Source: Adenanthera pavonina (lineage: Eukaryota > Streptophyta > Magnoliopsida > Fabales > Fabaceae). From it: DNA of 64,000 nt. Positions within the stretch are counted from its first letter, which is position 1; every line of letters begins with the position of its first letter. The stretch lies in assembly GCA_026686845.1 (NCBI GenBank), contig JAIVEN010000009.1, forward strand, positions 40,077,001-40,141,000, given 5' to 3'. Positions 44,540 to 57,499 of this stretch are shown piece by piece. The position numbers were made by a program, and so were the translations under genes. The notes under the pieces are model-generated. The model made no database searches, was not told the origin of the DNA, and worked only from the letters and a program-made list of their open reading frames with translations.

Positions 44540-45895
44540 GGAAATGGTGGCCAACGAGTTGCCTTTAGAATTGTTTGTCTCTATACCCATGGGGGTTTGA
44601 GTAAGGATTATTTAAACTTGTTTGAATTACGTAGTTCACTTTGAAAATCGAAGCACTACTCTTGATTTGATTTGTTTGTCATTGAGGGGTATTGATGTTA
44701 TCATTGGAATGGATTGGCTCAAATCAAATAATGCTATTTTGGACTATGCTCGAAAGACAGTATTCTTATCGATGAATATTCCCAATGTTTGGGGATATAG
44801 AGAAGATGTTTGTTTGTCTTTTGCTCAAGCGGAGAGATATTTACGGAAAGGGTGTCAAGGATTCTTAGTCTCCTTTTCTATCTACGTGAAAGTGGAAGAA
44901 GGATTAGAAAGGTTTCCAATTGTATATGAGTACCTTGATGTGTTTCCAAAGGAGATCACTAGCTTGCCACAATAATGGAAGTTAGAGTTCTCTATTGAGC
45001 TAGTGCCTAGAACAAGTCCTGTTACTAAGGCTCCATATCGAATGTTGCCCTCAGAATTGAAGGAACTCAAAAAGTAAATTGAAGAATTGTTGGAGAAGGG
45101 TTTCATCAGACTAAGTGTCTCACCATGGGGAGCTCCAGTGTTATTTGTCAAGAAGAAGGTAGCCTCCGGTTGTAAATCTATTATCGATAGTTAAATTGAG
45201 TGACAATTAAGAACAAGTACCCTTTACCCTAAATTGATCATTTTATTGACCAGTTGGCTGGTGCATATGTATTCTCTAAAAATGATTTGAGGCCTGACTT
45301 TTACCAGCTTAGAGTACGTGCAAATGATGTGCCCAAAATGGCTTTTAGGACTCGCTATGGGCATTATAAGTTTCTAGTGATGCCATTTGGGTTGACTAAT
45401 GTCCCTGCAGTCTTTATAGATTACATAAATAGGGTGTTTCGACCATACCTTAATAAGTTTGTGGTGGTATTCATTGATGATATCTTGATATATTTGAGGA
45501 ATGAGGAGGAACATGAACAGCATCTTCGCATCGTGTTACAAGTGTTGCCAGATCATAAATTGTATGCTAAGCTGAGTAAATGTGAGTTCTGGTTGAATGA
45601 GTTGAAATTTTTGGATCATGTGATTTTGGTGGATGGTGTCCCTAGCAAGGTGGAAGTAGTGTTGAATTGGGAAAGGTCTCAATCAGTGACAGAGATTCGT
45701 AACTTCCTGGGATTGGCCAATTAATATAGAAGATTCATTAAAGGATTTTCTCAACTTGTCATACCATTGACAAGGTTAATCATAAAGATTAACCTTTTAT
45801 TTGGGATAATAGGTGTGAGAGAGCATTTCAAGAGTAGAAGGTTCGCTTGACTTCCACCCCAGTGCTGATAATCCCCAACCTAGCTTTTGTCTTAA
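44540..45895 (+). pseudogene. Ty3/gypsy pol remnant (protease end + reverse transcriptase)
   Basis: The reading contains the end of the aspartic protease (STTLDLICLSLRGIDVIIG then MDWL), the RT entry ([27 protein letters not shown]), the RT core ([18 protein letters not shown]) and the catalytic FIDDIL box, then [15 protein letters not shown] and IRNFLGLAN. It fades at the RNase H border. Stops at 44973-44975, near 45075, 45193 and 45722, plus a frameshift around 45200, make it non-functional. Gag, RNase H and integrase are missing. Motifs fit a Tekay/Del-like chromovirus-type element. Confidence 0.88.
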
Positions 45896-46259
45896 GTTCT
45901 AAGTTTTGGTCCAAGACTGACCATTTAGGTCTCAGACGTCTAAAACCTCAATACGGAGGTATTTTGAAGTATGGTTGGTGTCTATAGTTAGAATGAGAAT
46001 AGAGTGACCTGTAGGAGCTGAAATTAGATCAATCGGATGTCGAAGTTGGATTTCATGCGTGCTAGAAATTTGCCTAGAACATCAGCAAATTGCTGATGTC
46101 GTATCAACTCAGGGTGCCACGGCGCCAATGTCCAAGTTGCAATGCCATACTCTTTTGTTTCTTTTCATTTTTAGCAGGCCAAGGTGTTGTTCTCTGTCGT
46201 CATCTAAATGGTGCTGTTTTGTCTCTTTTTGGTGTGTTTTTTGGTTTTGATCTCTAATG

Positions 46260-46690
46260 TGTTACATTCCCGACCCAAAACACAAAGGCAATAAGATCTC
46301 GGCATTAATAGTCATATATGAGATACATATACTACACAATAAGCCACAAACACTATCACACCAAATCTGGAATAACCATGAATCCATGAAATTTAAGGAA
46401 GTTTAGACAAGGTACATATCATGTTACACATAGTATCATATAATTACTACAATTGGCACTTTACTGAAGAAAGTATCAAAAGACAAAAAGAAAGGGGCCA
46501 TAGCCCCAAAACCCATTGGTATACTCTTAATCGTCCAAAGAGCTAAGCCTCTTTGATCTTTTCCTTGCTAGTACTGGATCCTTCACATGAAATTGTTAGC
46601 TACGGGGTAAGACATACATCCCAGTAACCAGGATATAACAACATACACAATACTGGTTTCAAAACAATATTTAAATGCAAATGCTTATTG
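46260..46690 (-). mobile_element. LTR 3' end in minus orientation, truncated
   Basis: TGTTACATTCCCGACCC on the plus strand is the complement of a GGGTCGGGAATGTAACA LTR end. The minus-strand reading upstream has the typical R-region style (TTACTGGGATGTATGTC). It is cut at about 46690. It is unrelated in orientation to the plus-strand pol remnant beside it, so this is a nested or rearranged mosaic. Confidence 0.5.
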
Positions 46691-47689
46691 TTGAATCTGA
46701 AGTTTTGATGATTTTAAACAACTAGAGTTTGGAAGAAGAATATCAAATAAATATGAATGGAGAAAGTGAAGAAATCCAGTGAAGAACAAGAGAAGATTTA
46801 TGGCTTGTTTGATAGTGTTTTCTATTTTATTGTTCTCAAAATAGTTTTGGAAAGCTGTTTTCCAGAATAAGTTTTGGGAATAAGAAAATTAAAAAATCTG
46901 TTTGAATAATTGTTACAAAAATAATAACTAGTAAGTGTTAAATAAATTATTCAAAATATATAACTTTACCATTAATGAGGTAGGTATTTTCCATCTTTTC
47001 TTATGCTTTTCAAGATAAAAACTGTAAAACACCTTAAAGATGTTCTGAGTTTTTCGGTCTTTTATTTTTCCATTTTGCAGAACAATTTATAAAAAAACAG
47101 GTTTATTAAACAAGTTTTTTTGTTTTTCTGTTTTCAAAAATAAAAAACTATTATGGAAACATGAATTAAACAAGCCTAATTTCTAGGATTTCTCACTATA
47201 AACACGAGGTAAAAATCTTTAAATATCATTTATTTATATTACTACAATGTTTAAATGGGTTATTTCAAAGTTATCTAATGTTAGCTTGTATTAGAGTTAA
47301 GAAATATTAGTTAACAGATGAATTTTGTATTTACTTCATGTTTATTTTGTGCTGTGAACATCGCATTTTGTCTGGGTAATTTTAAAAATATATATAAATA
47401 TAATAATAATAAAAAATAAAATAATATTAAAAAATGATAATAAATGAATAAATAAATAATAGAAAATGCCAAAAATAAAGAAAGAAAGAAAGAAAAGATT
47501 AAAAAAAAAAAGAAGAAAGAAAAAGAAACAAAAAAAAAAGGGTTTTAACCTTGGGCTGAAAGTGGACTTGAGCCCATTTGGGGGCTCAGGTCCAAGCTCA
47601 CCCTGAGCCCTAATAGAGGGCTCAGGCGTGAGACACGGGGGATCTGAAATAGAGGGGCCGCAAAGAGAGAGCTGGAGGCGAGAGGGCAG

Positions 47690-47990
47690 CCGTGAGCGTG
47701 AGGCCGAGAGAGCTGAGAGACGAAAGAAAATGAGAGGGAGCCACGGTGTGGAGGGAGAGAGAGCACGAGAAACAGAGGGAGAGCCGCGGTGGAGTTGAGG
47801 GGAGACCAAACCGAGGGAGTCGTGGTGGAGCTCAGAGGGAAAAGCAGAGAAAAAGGAGGGCAGCCGCGAGCGCTGAGAGATGAAAGAAAATGAGAGGGAG
47901 CCACGGTGCGGAGGGAGAGAGAGCACGAGAAACAGAGGGAGAGCCGCGGTGGAGCTGAGGGGAGACCAAACCGAGGGAGCCGCGGTGGGG
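47690..47990. repeat. ~180-bp purine-rich tandem duplication
   Basis: GAAAGAAAATGAGAGGGAGC then ACGGTGYGGAGGGAGAGAG, and GAGCCGCGGTGGAG then GAGGGGAGACCAAACC, occur twice in order about 180 bp apart. It lies within the GC-rich part of the putative long LTR. Long open frames on the minus strand here (327-328 codons) are low-complexity by-products. Confidence 0.8.
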
Positions 47991-50460
47991 GACTTAAAAG
48001 AGAGACCGAGAAGCCGCAGAGAGGGAGCACGCGAGACTGGGAGAGAGCAGAGAGCCGCGGGAGCAGCTAAAAAAGGAGAGAGGGAGCGACTGAAGGAAAT
48101 CAGAGGGGAGCTAAGGCAGAGCCATGAAAAAAAGAAGAAGGAAGGAAGCAGGGAAGCACGAGTGAAGGGGCAGGCGGTGCGAGTGAGAGGAAGGAGGTGA
48201 AGCACTGGAGAGGGAGCCACGAGAGTCTGAAAAGAGGAAGAAGGTAGAGCACTGGAGGGCGAGCTACGAGAGTATGAAAAGAGGCAGAGGCAGTGATCAA
48301 ACAAAAAAAAAGGGATCATGGGGTGCACGAGGAGAGGAAATACGTTGACAGAGGAATGAAACCGAGTTTAAGGGCAAACGTAACACCGTCCTGAACTCGA
48401 GACTGTGGGCACACAGGGAGCGAGCCTGAACCAGAAGGAGCATAGATGGAAATGAAGGAAAAGGCCACCTTGAAGTCTTAAAGGTAACCTCTTGTTCCTG
48501 GGTTTCCTTTTCATACGGTTTACTTAGTTAGGTTATGGCTTTCTAGCTGTGGAATCATGGGACTTTATTTCTTCTCCGCCCTCTCGTATGCATGACATTT
48601 TTGTTTCTAATTAGTTTATGTACAATTTCTTTCTTGATGGCTTACTGACATCAGATGCTTATGTAAAGGGTTTGAGATTTCACTGAGTAGGGTTGTTTAT
48701 TAGATTCCTATGATTACGATCAGGAAATATCATGCTTGGTAATACATGTTTTTCATATATTTGATGAAATGCATATGATGTGATATTTGTGTTTGAGTGT
48801 TGAGATAAAGCTTTCGATCAAAATCTCTGCGTTTTGCTGGTCCTTTATCCGCTCGAGTATTTTAAATGTTGCTAGGAGGTTGGGGTCTTAGAAACCATAG
48901 AGTTGGTTAACCTATGTATACCTCCTAGAGCTCTCCTCATTTTCGAAATTGGTGGATTGTTCATGTTGTTTTATGTCTGGACACATCAGCATCTTCACTA
49001 ACTTGATCCCGCTTGAATATTACATCATATTAGTTTCCAAACCTGAGGGTTCTTATGATGCTAAGAAATTGATTGTTCTAGTTTGATCATGTTTTCTTTA
49101 GTATCTGCTGCGGGATGAAAGGATATTGATGTTGGGAGGAAATTTTCATTCTTGTTTAGGGGTGTAATTTTCTGGTTGACTCCTTTGTTAACTTGAGAGT
49201 TAAATTGAGATTGAATTGCCATTGTTGTTGGAATTAGTTTTGGCTAACATATTAGGGCTTTTTTTTTTCAGATTTATAAAAGGAAATGGTGGGTCATTTT
49301 TGTTACTTCAAGTGGTTAAGCTTGAGGTTTAGATAATGGGGTTTGGATCATAAAAGAATTAAGTTAGCTTAGGTTTTTTGTTTGGTTTGAGGTCACTTTA
49401 AATAATGGCATTGCTTATGAGTGCTCCTTTGGTTAGCTAATGATTTATGCTCCTCGGTCACGCACACACGTCCACTAATTTTCCTTAGTGTTCTTGTTTT
49501 GTTTTGTTTATGTCTAGGCTATCTTGTAGGTTGTCTTTATTGTTGGTTGTGGGATTCTAAATCTATGTTGCAGACACATGGGATGAAGTTGTACACATTT
49601 TGATGGGCTTTGGTGAACTTGAAAGTAATCTCTTGCTCTTTTGAAAATACCACTCATTGAACTCTCCTTCAAAACATTGAGTCCTGTCATTCAATGTTTC
49701 ATTCTCAACTTACTGATATGAAGCATTTACTTGAATTCGATGATGGTTGTGGCTGGCTTTGTTAGTGTGAACTATATATATTCAAAGGGTTGCTCTCTGA
49801 ACTTTGATATAATCCATGAATATTGAGGGGAAACCTGTTGCTACTGTGGCAAGTGTGTTGGTACCAATTTAAAGTCGATGATATGCCCACTTGACCCTTT
49901 ATGCACTTGAGAAATTTGTTATTGTTTTTGGCCACGAAAATTATTTTTAAGGTATATGCTAATGCCTTTGTATTTTCTTTTGAGCACTATGGGAAGGTGA
50001 GATCAGGCTTGGAAAGAGTGAATTTTTTTCATCAAGGCAAAAGAGGAACATCAAAGCAAGAGATGGGAAGAAAGCAAAAGAGTTTGATCTTCTTTCTCAT
50101 CTTCATGTAGTTTTCGTTGTAGTGGAATAAAGTTATTACTTGAATTTGCACATTCAACCCCATACACATTGATAAATTGTATTTGGTTGTGTTTTTTTTT
50201 TATAATTTTGGTCTTTATTAGTTATGGGCTTCTTTTCTTTTCACATTTAGAGTTTGCCACGAGGGACTAAGTCTCCGTGTGCCTATAGAGTGTTAGTCAA
50301 CTATACCATGATCGAGGAGTTGCAATATTATAAACGTTGGCTAAATCTTATTTTTTTTATATTTATGAGTACCAATAGTTTTTTTATTTATTAAAAGTAA
50401 AAAATAAATGATTCAATGAAAGCTCTTTATTTCAAATTTTTATTTTTTTCTTTATGTTCT

Positions 50461-51160
50461 GAGTGGTAACACCGTGGGCATCTAGGTGTTAATTAGTGAG
50501 CTGTGAGTGATAAAGTCACCACAGATCCTGATTGATTCTTTTTCGAAAAAAAAAATATAAATAAAACAAATAAATAAATAAATAAATAATATATCAATAT
50601 GTACATAAAAGTCATATTTTTAAATTCCTTTTACCGCTTTTCTTTTTATAAAACAACCATAATTGTATTTATTTTTATAATTTAATATAAAAATGATTTC
50701 ATTTTCCCAATTTTATCCTTTAAGTCTTTTTTACCTTTTGCCTCGAGTGGCATCATCGTGAGCATATAAGTGTAAGTCAGCAAATTATGAGTGATCAAGT
50801 TACCATATATGTTGTTTGATTTTCATTTAAAATTTTCCTTCTGGTATTTTTTACTCCGAGTGGTAACACCGTAAGCTTGTAAACATAAATCAGTAACTTG
50901 TGAGTGGTAAAGTCACTACATATGCTGATTATTATTTTTCGAAACATACGTAATGATCACACTTTTTTTAATCCTTTTTTTTAATAAATAAATAGGTGTT
51001 AAAATGATTTTTATAATAAAAAGAAAACAAAAAATAATTTGTACAAAGAATTATTTATTTTCTTTCAAACTCTTCTTATGCCTTTTGTCTCGATTGACAC
51101 CACCGTAGACATTTAGGTATCAATGGATATATTGTGAGTGATAAAGTCGCCACATAAGCC
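50461..51160. repeat. Four degenerate ~220-bp subrepeats with inner dyads
   Basis: Units near 50461, 50745, 50860 and 51090 share the theme GAGTGGTAACACCGTGRGCAT, with AGGTGT and then GTGAGTGATAAAGTCACCAC. The GTGG-start and CCAC-end of each unit are complementary. Such units are common in Tat/Ogre LTRs. Confidence 0.65.
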
Positions 51161-51979
51161 AATTGATTTTATTTTGTAAAAATAAAATTATTTTTAAATA
51201 TTTATGTTTCAAACCAAAATAAAATGTCTAAATCACATATAATTTTAATCATATTTTCTAAATTGAGGAAAAACATATATTCTCTTTTAGGAATTAATTA
51301 AACCAAAAAATATATAAATAAATAAAAAGAGTAAATAATGGAAATTAATTTGTCTTTTACAAATTAAAACACACCAACCAATTCTAAAAAATTGTTTTCT
51401 TTGTGGAAAGACAAATTATTTTCTATAAACCTCTCTTTTCAAAGAATATATATAATAAAAAATATCAACCCAGTGACACCCATTTTTAATCCGAGCTACG
51501 TCGACTTTGATCCCTATCGCAGGGTACGTAGGCCCCAGACTCTCATTCTGGGTCAAGTCCACTTTTGTAAATAAATAACATTTTCCTCTTAATTTATTTT
51601 TCCCAGCTTTTCATACTTTCATTTTATTCTTTATTTTCATTTTTACATTTTTCTTATATTTATTTTTACATGTGAATGGTAAAAGGGCAATCAAAATAAT
51701 TTTTAAAAGCCATAAAAATTGCATGATCAACCTAAGGTAACCGTTTTTAGGAACGGGTGTTGTGGAGGTGCCAAACACCTTCCCATTCATAATCGTACTC
51801 CCGGACCCAACTCTGATTCGCAGACTATCCTTTTCCTTTTTATTTCGGTTTTTCAAAATTTTCCTCAAAATTTTGGTGGCGACTCCCCCGAGACAGGCCA
51901 CCCGCCGTGGCGAGGGCCGGTTCCCCCCTGTTTATCTTATTCTCCGTGCCATTTGTGTCGCATCTCTGGGTGTGACATG

Positions 51980-52560
51980 TGCAAAATTCGAACTTTGCTT
52001 AGTAAAATTTGAAGTGACAAAGGTTTTATCTCTTATAGACGAATTTCAGTTGTGAAATTCGAATTTTGGGCTAAGCATTATTAGTGAAAATATGCAAAAT
52101 TAGCATGAAACTTAGTCAAAATTTGAATGTTGGTGAAGTTTAAAGTGAATTTACTATCACTGCCACTGACAAACGAACTTTGGGTTTCAAAGTGCGAATT
52201 TCAATATGAGAACTTGTGAGTCTTGGTAGAATATGTCTCTAACAGACGAACTTTACAGTTTAACATTCAAACTTAATAGTGAAGAAATTTTGTACCATGT
52301 TGAACATGCTTTTGATAGATAAATTTTAAGTTCTAAAATTTGAATTTCAAAGTACATTATTCAAACTTCCAATATGAAAATTCGTATGAACTAACATGGG
52401 ATATCTTTGGTAAACTCGAAATTCAAATGTTACATTGTAATAGACGAATTTTGAAGTTCAAGATTAAAAGTCTTAACTTTCTGTCTTTGCAAAATTAATT
52501 TGTTGAGACCCAAAATTCAAATTTTGGTATGTCAAATGCATTAAATACAGTTAGTGAATA
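51980..52560. repeat. Degenerate repeats around TTCGAA/TTTCAAA dyads
   Basis: The phrases AAATTCGAATTT, GACGAAYTTTGA and TTCAAAGTNCGAATTTC recur at irregular 50-100-bp spacing. The core is self-complementary. This may be eroded internal leader sequence of the preceding element. Confidence 0.4.
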
Positions 52561-52579
52561 ACTAGTTTTGCAGGATAAC

Positions 52580-54420
52580 TGTGACAACCCCTCAGTATAG
52601 TATCCTAGACTTAGTTTCGAACTAACGGAAAGTATACTTGATGATGTGTGGAGGACAGGAGGAACCGGGATAGAGAAAAAGTAAAGTGGATACAGGAGCG
52701 CTCTATGTCGCGGTAAGATATAGTGGGATCGTGGTGAACGAGTTGGGATTTTGCTAAATTTTTTGCATAGAGGGGTCTTACAGCACAGCTCACTTATTGT
52801 CTGTTGTGGCGCCAGACCTCAAATTTGTATAAATTGGAAGTCATTTTAATCGAATGATGAAGAAGAATTAGAGAGGGAGACAGAGGAGCTCCGTTAGGGC
52901 TCCAGTTTTCTGACCCTTGGAGATAATTTTTGGACCTAAGGAGCTTGATTAATAGTAAGTGGTTCTTGATCTCCTTCCTCTATTTTCTCTTCGGTTTTTG
53001 GGGTTGAAATTCGAATATATATATATATGAGGGGTTGGTTTGGTTGGATTTTCACTGATTAAATGCTTGGTTTGGTGTTTTAGAAGTGTTATGTAGTGTT
53101 AGAAAGGTTATAGTATGAGTTCTGGTTGGATTGTGATGAGTTTGAGTGGAACCCTAGGTTGGAAATTGTAGAGGGTGTGTGAAATCCGAGATGTATGAGG
53201 AGGATTATGATGTGAATCGTTAATTAGAATTCACTAGTGTGTAATTATGTTGTTGGACTCCGGGTTAAGCTTAAGATGCTAGATTATGGATTTTAGTTGT
53301 TATGAGTATTATGTTAATTAAATGTATTATGATGTTATAGTGGTTGATTAGCTAATTGGAAACGCATGGTTTGTGATGGGTGCTCCGGAGGCTTGCCTAA
53401 GTCACTATGTGCATGGTATCGGTAATTCAAGGTAGCTGGATGTTTGTATATGTGTATTGTGTTAATATATGTATATATATATGCATGTTTCTGTTTATAC
53501 CACGATATTATTATGTGTATGTGTATATGTATGGTTTTCCTACATATCATGCTATGCACGTAGCTAGACAGGGTACTTGTATATGATGACGATAAGTATG
53601 ATGTGTACATGTGATTTTATAGCATGCTAGCATGACATTGATAGATACGATGATGATTTCATAGTGATATTTACTTGATGATATGGCATGAGCATCATCA
53701 CCACATGAGCATTGTGAGAAATGGTAGATCGGGTGGTGATGATGAGATATAATATGGTGAAATAAGGAAAGGATCCTTCTCACTAAATCCTCTCTCATGG
53801 CCCAGAGAGTCAGGCGGCAGTGGACCATTTTCTAAATCACTACCAATTCGGGGTGGTCCAGGGAAGGAGAGTCACGATTCAAGTATTAGTATGACCTTTG
53901 ATCGGGTGTACTAGTGTGAGATGAGCTTGGTGATATCCCGAAATTAGTCTTCACCGGCTGTTGGAAGGGAATCACCTATTAGAAATGTCTTGTAATGATG
54001 CTAGCTCGTGGTTTTAGCTGTGTTGAGGGAGACATGTATTCCATGGCATTTGGCATTGCACTACATTATTTGCATATATGCGTGATGTTGATGGTATTAT
54101 TGTATATGTGTTTTTGTCGCAATTACTAAGACTTTGTGTCACAACCCTCCCATGACTAACATTTTTTGTGAAAACGCTGGTATTAGTTTGGAGAAGAACA
54201 AGAACTTGTACGCCTCTCTGCCTTTGGAAATTTCAGGTGTAACTGATACTTTGTAATTTAGTTTATGCAATATTGTGCCAAGTGGTTTTGCCTCTCTGAG
54301 GTCGCAGCGTTACTGTAGCTGGCCACAACCCCAGCCTTGTTTTGGTATGGTTTGAAGTTTTTCTAAGTTTTTGAGGTTTTGAGGAGTTAATTTGGGGTGT
54401 TTGAAAGTAAGTTATTATAT
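52580..54420 (+). mobile_element. Ty3/gypsy LTR (Tekay-like), plus orientation
   Basis: Starts TGTGACAACCCC and runs to just before a TTTGGTATCAGAGC primer-binding site. It contains an R/U5-like part with GGCATGAGCATCATC and GGCATTTGGCATTGC. The terminal ACA is eroded (TTATTATA). About 1.84 kb. No matching 3' LTR was found in the window, so the element is truncated or rearranged. Confidence 0.65.
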
Positions 54421-54422
54421 TT

Positions 54423-54434
54423 TGGTATCAGAGC
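54423..54434 (+). other. Primer-binding site (initiator Met tRNA)
   Basis: An exact TGGTATCAGAGC directly after the LTR at 52580-54420. Confidence 0.8.
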
Positions 54435-54579
54435 AATGATTTAGGCCATTGTTTCTACTCATTGTAGTACTTGGAACATTTTGGATTACATAAACTAGCA
54501 TATTACCATTGTAATATTAGTTTAGGTTCATACAACTGAATATGTTATTACTAGTGCATAGAGGAAAGATCTGTCACAG

Positions 54580-55330
54580 GAGGTAAGCAAAGAAATAATG
54601 ATCTAATAGGAGAGATGCACAAGATAATGGCTGGATTGAATGACCGAGTTAGCAATCGGGGAAAACATTGAATATAATACTAGAGTAGTTAAGTCAGCAA
54701 GGACAAGGTAATATGAATGAGGAAGTTGGTGTGTGTGTAGATATGAATGATGGGGCATATGAGGCAGATGAGGATATGATGAAGCTAAAGAGGGCCCCAA
54801 GGATTGGAAGAAGAGGCGTCTTCTCTCAACTGAAAGACTTTTGAAAGTTTAATCTACCAGCTTTTGAATGTTTAATCCACCAGCTTTCAAAGGTAAAATG
54901 GATTCTTTGGTAGCTAAGGAATGGGTGGACTAATTGGAAATCATATTTGGTACTTTAGATTGAATCTCCGAACAAAAGGTGTAATTGATAGTGTTCAAGT
55001 GGGAAAGGAAGACTAAACAATGAGGCATGAGTGTTTGACTAAGTGTTGAGGTCATGGGAGCTTCACTAGAAATGAAGAAGTAGTTATCAGTTGTGGAGTA
55101 TACATCCTTGGAGGATTGGTGTGCGAAGATATGTGTTTTATCCCAATGAATACAGGAGACTGAGGAGAAAAAGAGAAAAAGTTCAATGATCCGTTCTTTT
55201 TCCATCTGGGATCCCCAGGAGGAAATTAGCACAGGAAGTTGAATAACTCTAATTATGGGAGATAAAGATAAGTTGTGGAGTAATATTGAGCTGTAGGCAT
55301 TACAAGGATTGAGTATGAAAGTGACTATTG
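54580..55330 (+). pseudogene. Gag remnant of the Ty3/gypsy element
   Basis: Broken frames read FNPPAFKGKMDSLVAKEW, LEIIFGTLD and SEQKV, the start of plant Ty3/gypsy gag (capsid). Many stops are present (for example near 54932, 54958 and 54990). Beyond 55.3 kb the sequence up to about 57.5 kb may be further decayed internal sequence, but no domain can be read. Confidence 0.6.
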
Positions 55331-57490
55331 AACCTTGAAGGTGAAGTATTAGGATATTTCAGAATAATGGAAAGATAGTGAGAAGATTTAATTGGTTGCT
55401 TTCGGACATGATGTAGGACTCAATGGCTATAGGAAGGGGATTGACTAGCAAAATCGTATTTGGATAGAAGGGTCTTGGAGCTAAGGTAATGTCAAATGAC
55501 GAAGGCTTTGACAATGATGGTGAATGTGATTTCAGTGCCATCAAGAAAGAAAGTGAAAAGGCAGTGACTATCTTCAAGAGCGATATGTTTATAGATTGCG
55601 AAGGCAGCAATTGGATATCTTTCAATGAAAAGGAAGGTTAGAAAGTGTTGGAAGAATATATAATTGGGAGGACATTAGGTTCTTTAGGCTGAAGCTAATG
55701 TATGAAAGAGATTTTTGTTTATTTTTTGGTTGATAAGAGCTTGGAAGGAAGTGGAGTTAAACTATGAGGTGGTTGTAAGAGGTTTGCTTGAGAATAAGCG
55801 TAGTGATAAGTTTTGTGATTTGGAGTATGTGCCAGTATAGACTTGGAAGAAAGATTGTTATAATATTCTGTGTTCAGTTGTAGATGGTAAATGGGTTAGA
55901 ATTTTGAGTTGAAAAAGGTTGAACGAGAATTTTACAACTAAACTAATTACAGGAGATATTTTGGGTTATTAAAATTCTAGGAAGCGAATGTTATGAAAGG
56001 ATTGTGAAGTTGATGGAAGAGTTTTCACGACTCTCTCTCTTTGACTTAAAGTAAGATCTATGAGGGGAATATGTTGTTGGTTTATTATGGAGGAGAAGTT
56101 GCCCTAGTTGGCGACATTGATCAATGGTAAGGGTTTAAGCAATGAAACTTTATAGGTATGGACTAAAGGAAGTTTCTTTCTTGGTATATCTCCTGATAAT
56201 AAGAACATGAATTGTAAAACACTATATTGCAAGTGTAAAGTGTCAGTTACTCTCAAGATGCCTAAGAGCAGAAGTTATTAAGTTAACTCCTTTCTATATG
56301 CTGTTGTCTCTGGGTTCTTCCCAGTAACAACTTTGGAGGATGTGTATGAAGTTGTTGCTACCGGATAGTATAAGAAAACCATGTATGGTATTGAATCACA
56401 AGTCTAAAACTAACGGTTAATTGAGGCTTAATGTTGGCTAGCCAAGCGTTTGATACATTAGTTACTCGGGGTGTGAGGCACTAGTGGACTAAGAGTGAAA
56501 GATTTAGTGATGATACCCAACGGGAATCCAATTTTGTTTAAATTCATGGTCAATCGGATGCTTATTTTCTGAAAGATTGATTGGGTACATCTGACTAATT
56601 GATCTGTACGTGGTAGCAATTAACTAATCATGAGATGAGCAGTTGTTCATTAAATGGAAAGAATTTCAAATCTTTTAATGACTATGAGAAGGAAATAGGA
56701 GTGAGGACTCGAAAGTAGAAAGCATATGGGATTCATAAAGATCGATGCAGGTAGTTCTATTATAAGGGTTGAATTGGATTGGAATGAGAAATTTGACTCG
56801 TAAGAAATAATCCCAAACCTTGTCAGTATAAGATCAGAAAGTTATAATTATGGGGTAACAATGAATGGTAGGTAGTGGCTCATAGCCTCCTGCTATAAGT
56901 ATGATGACTATGGGATCTGTACTGAAAATGAAGTTAGAACGGTATGGTGGAAGTAGGATAGTGTTGTTTAAGGGTGATGCGAATGTATCATATGGCCCTA
57001 TATGCAAGAATGAAGGAATCAGAGTGCACAGTGGAAGTGAATCTAAGGAGTACATGGATAGGATATTAGAACAGTTATAAGCTCAAGATTGAGTGGGTCT
57101 ATCCATAAGTGATATCATTGGAGAAATGTAGTGAAATTATAAAGCATATGGAAAAGAGTGACATGAGATAAAAGGATGTGTTGGAGTGGAAACAAGAATT
57201 GAGTTAAAGATGAAAGGAGAACCTAAAGGACTCTTCTAAGGTATATGAGTAGTTAATGATTCGCTTGTTGGTGCAAGGGTCTTATGAGATCAAATGAATG
57301 TTTGGAAGAGTGGCCCTGCCATGAGGAAACATAGTTGGGATATTGGTGAAGTACTTTTGAGGATAATAAGGCTAGGGAATTTTGTAGACCTCAATGATGC
57401 AATGATTTTGTTTGTGTCTTTGTAGTGCCATCTAGTTGGGAAGTGGATGATCTTCCTACTAAGATGAGTTTTTATATAGTGTAGATGTAT
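55330..57490. other. Decayed sequence, probably retroelement interior
   Basis: Balanced, coding-like plus-strand composition but dense stops in all frames. No RT, integrase or chromodomain motif could be read. Confidence 0.4.
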
Positions 57491-57499
57491 GTACAGTAT

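Larger units (their letters stand above)
47342..51875 (+). mobile_element. Probable very long LTR of an Ogre/Tat-type Ty3/gypsy element
   Basis: The stretch ends with a block typical of this group (AACACCTTCCCATTCATAAT, then TACTCCCGGACCC) and is followed directly by TGGCGACTCC (51877-51886), the tRNA-Arg-type primer-binding site of Ogre/Tat elements. Inside are a GC/purine-rich part (47560-48300), a donor-like AAAG|GTAACC near 48482, and tandem subrepeats (50461-51160). Ogre-type LTRs can reach several kb. The 5' limit near TGTGCTGTGAACATCGC is a guess. No second LTR is in the window. Confidence 0.45.

Noticed and set aside
47342..48328. 328-codon minus-strand open frame, and overlapping 161- and 106-codon frames
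   Set aside because: The product is a low-complexity S/P/L/F run created by purine-rich tandem repeats and A/T-runs. Frames are open on both strands at once. No domain is visible.
51611..52055. Overlapping ~96-codon frames around 51.7-52.0 kb
   Set aside because: They cover the LTR end and PBS-like site of the putative Ogre/Tat LTR; openness is coincidental.
53335..53828. His/Tyr-rich minus-strand frames of 91-93 codons
   Set aside because: They are antisense to TATG/ATGATG-rich LTR sequence and show no domain.
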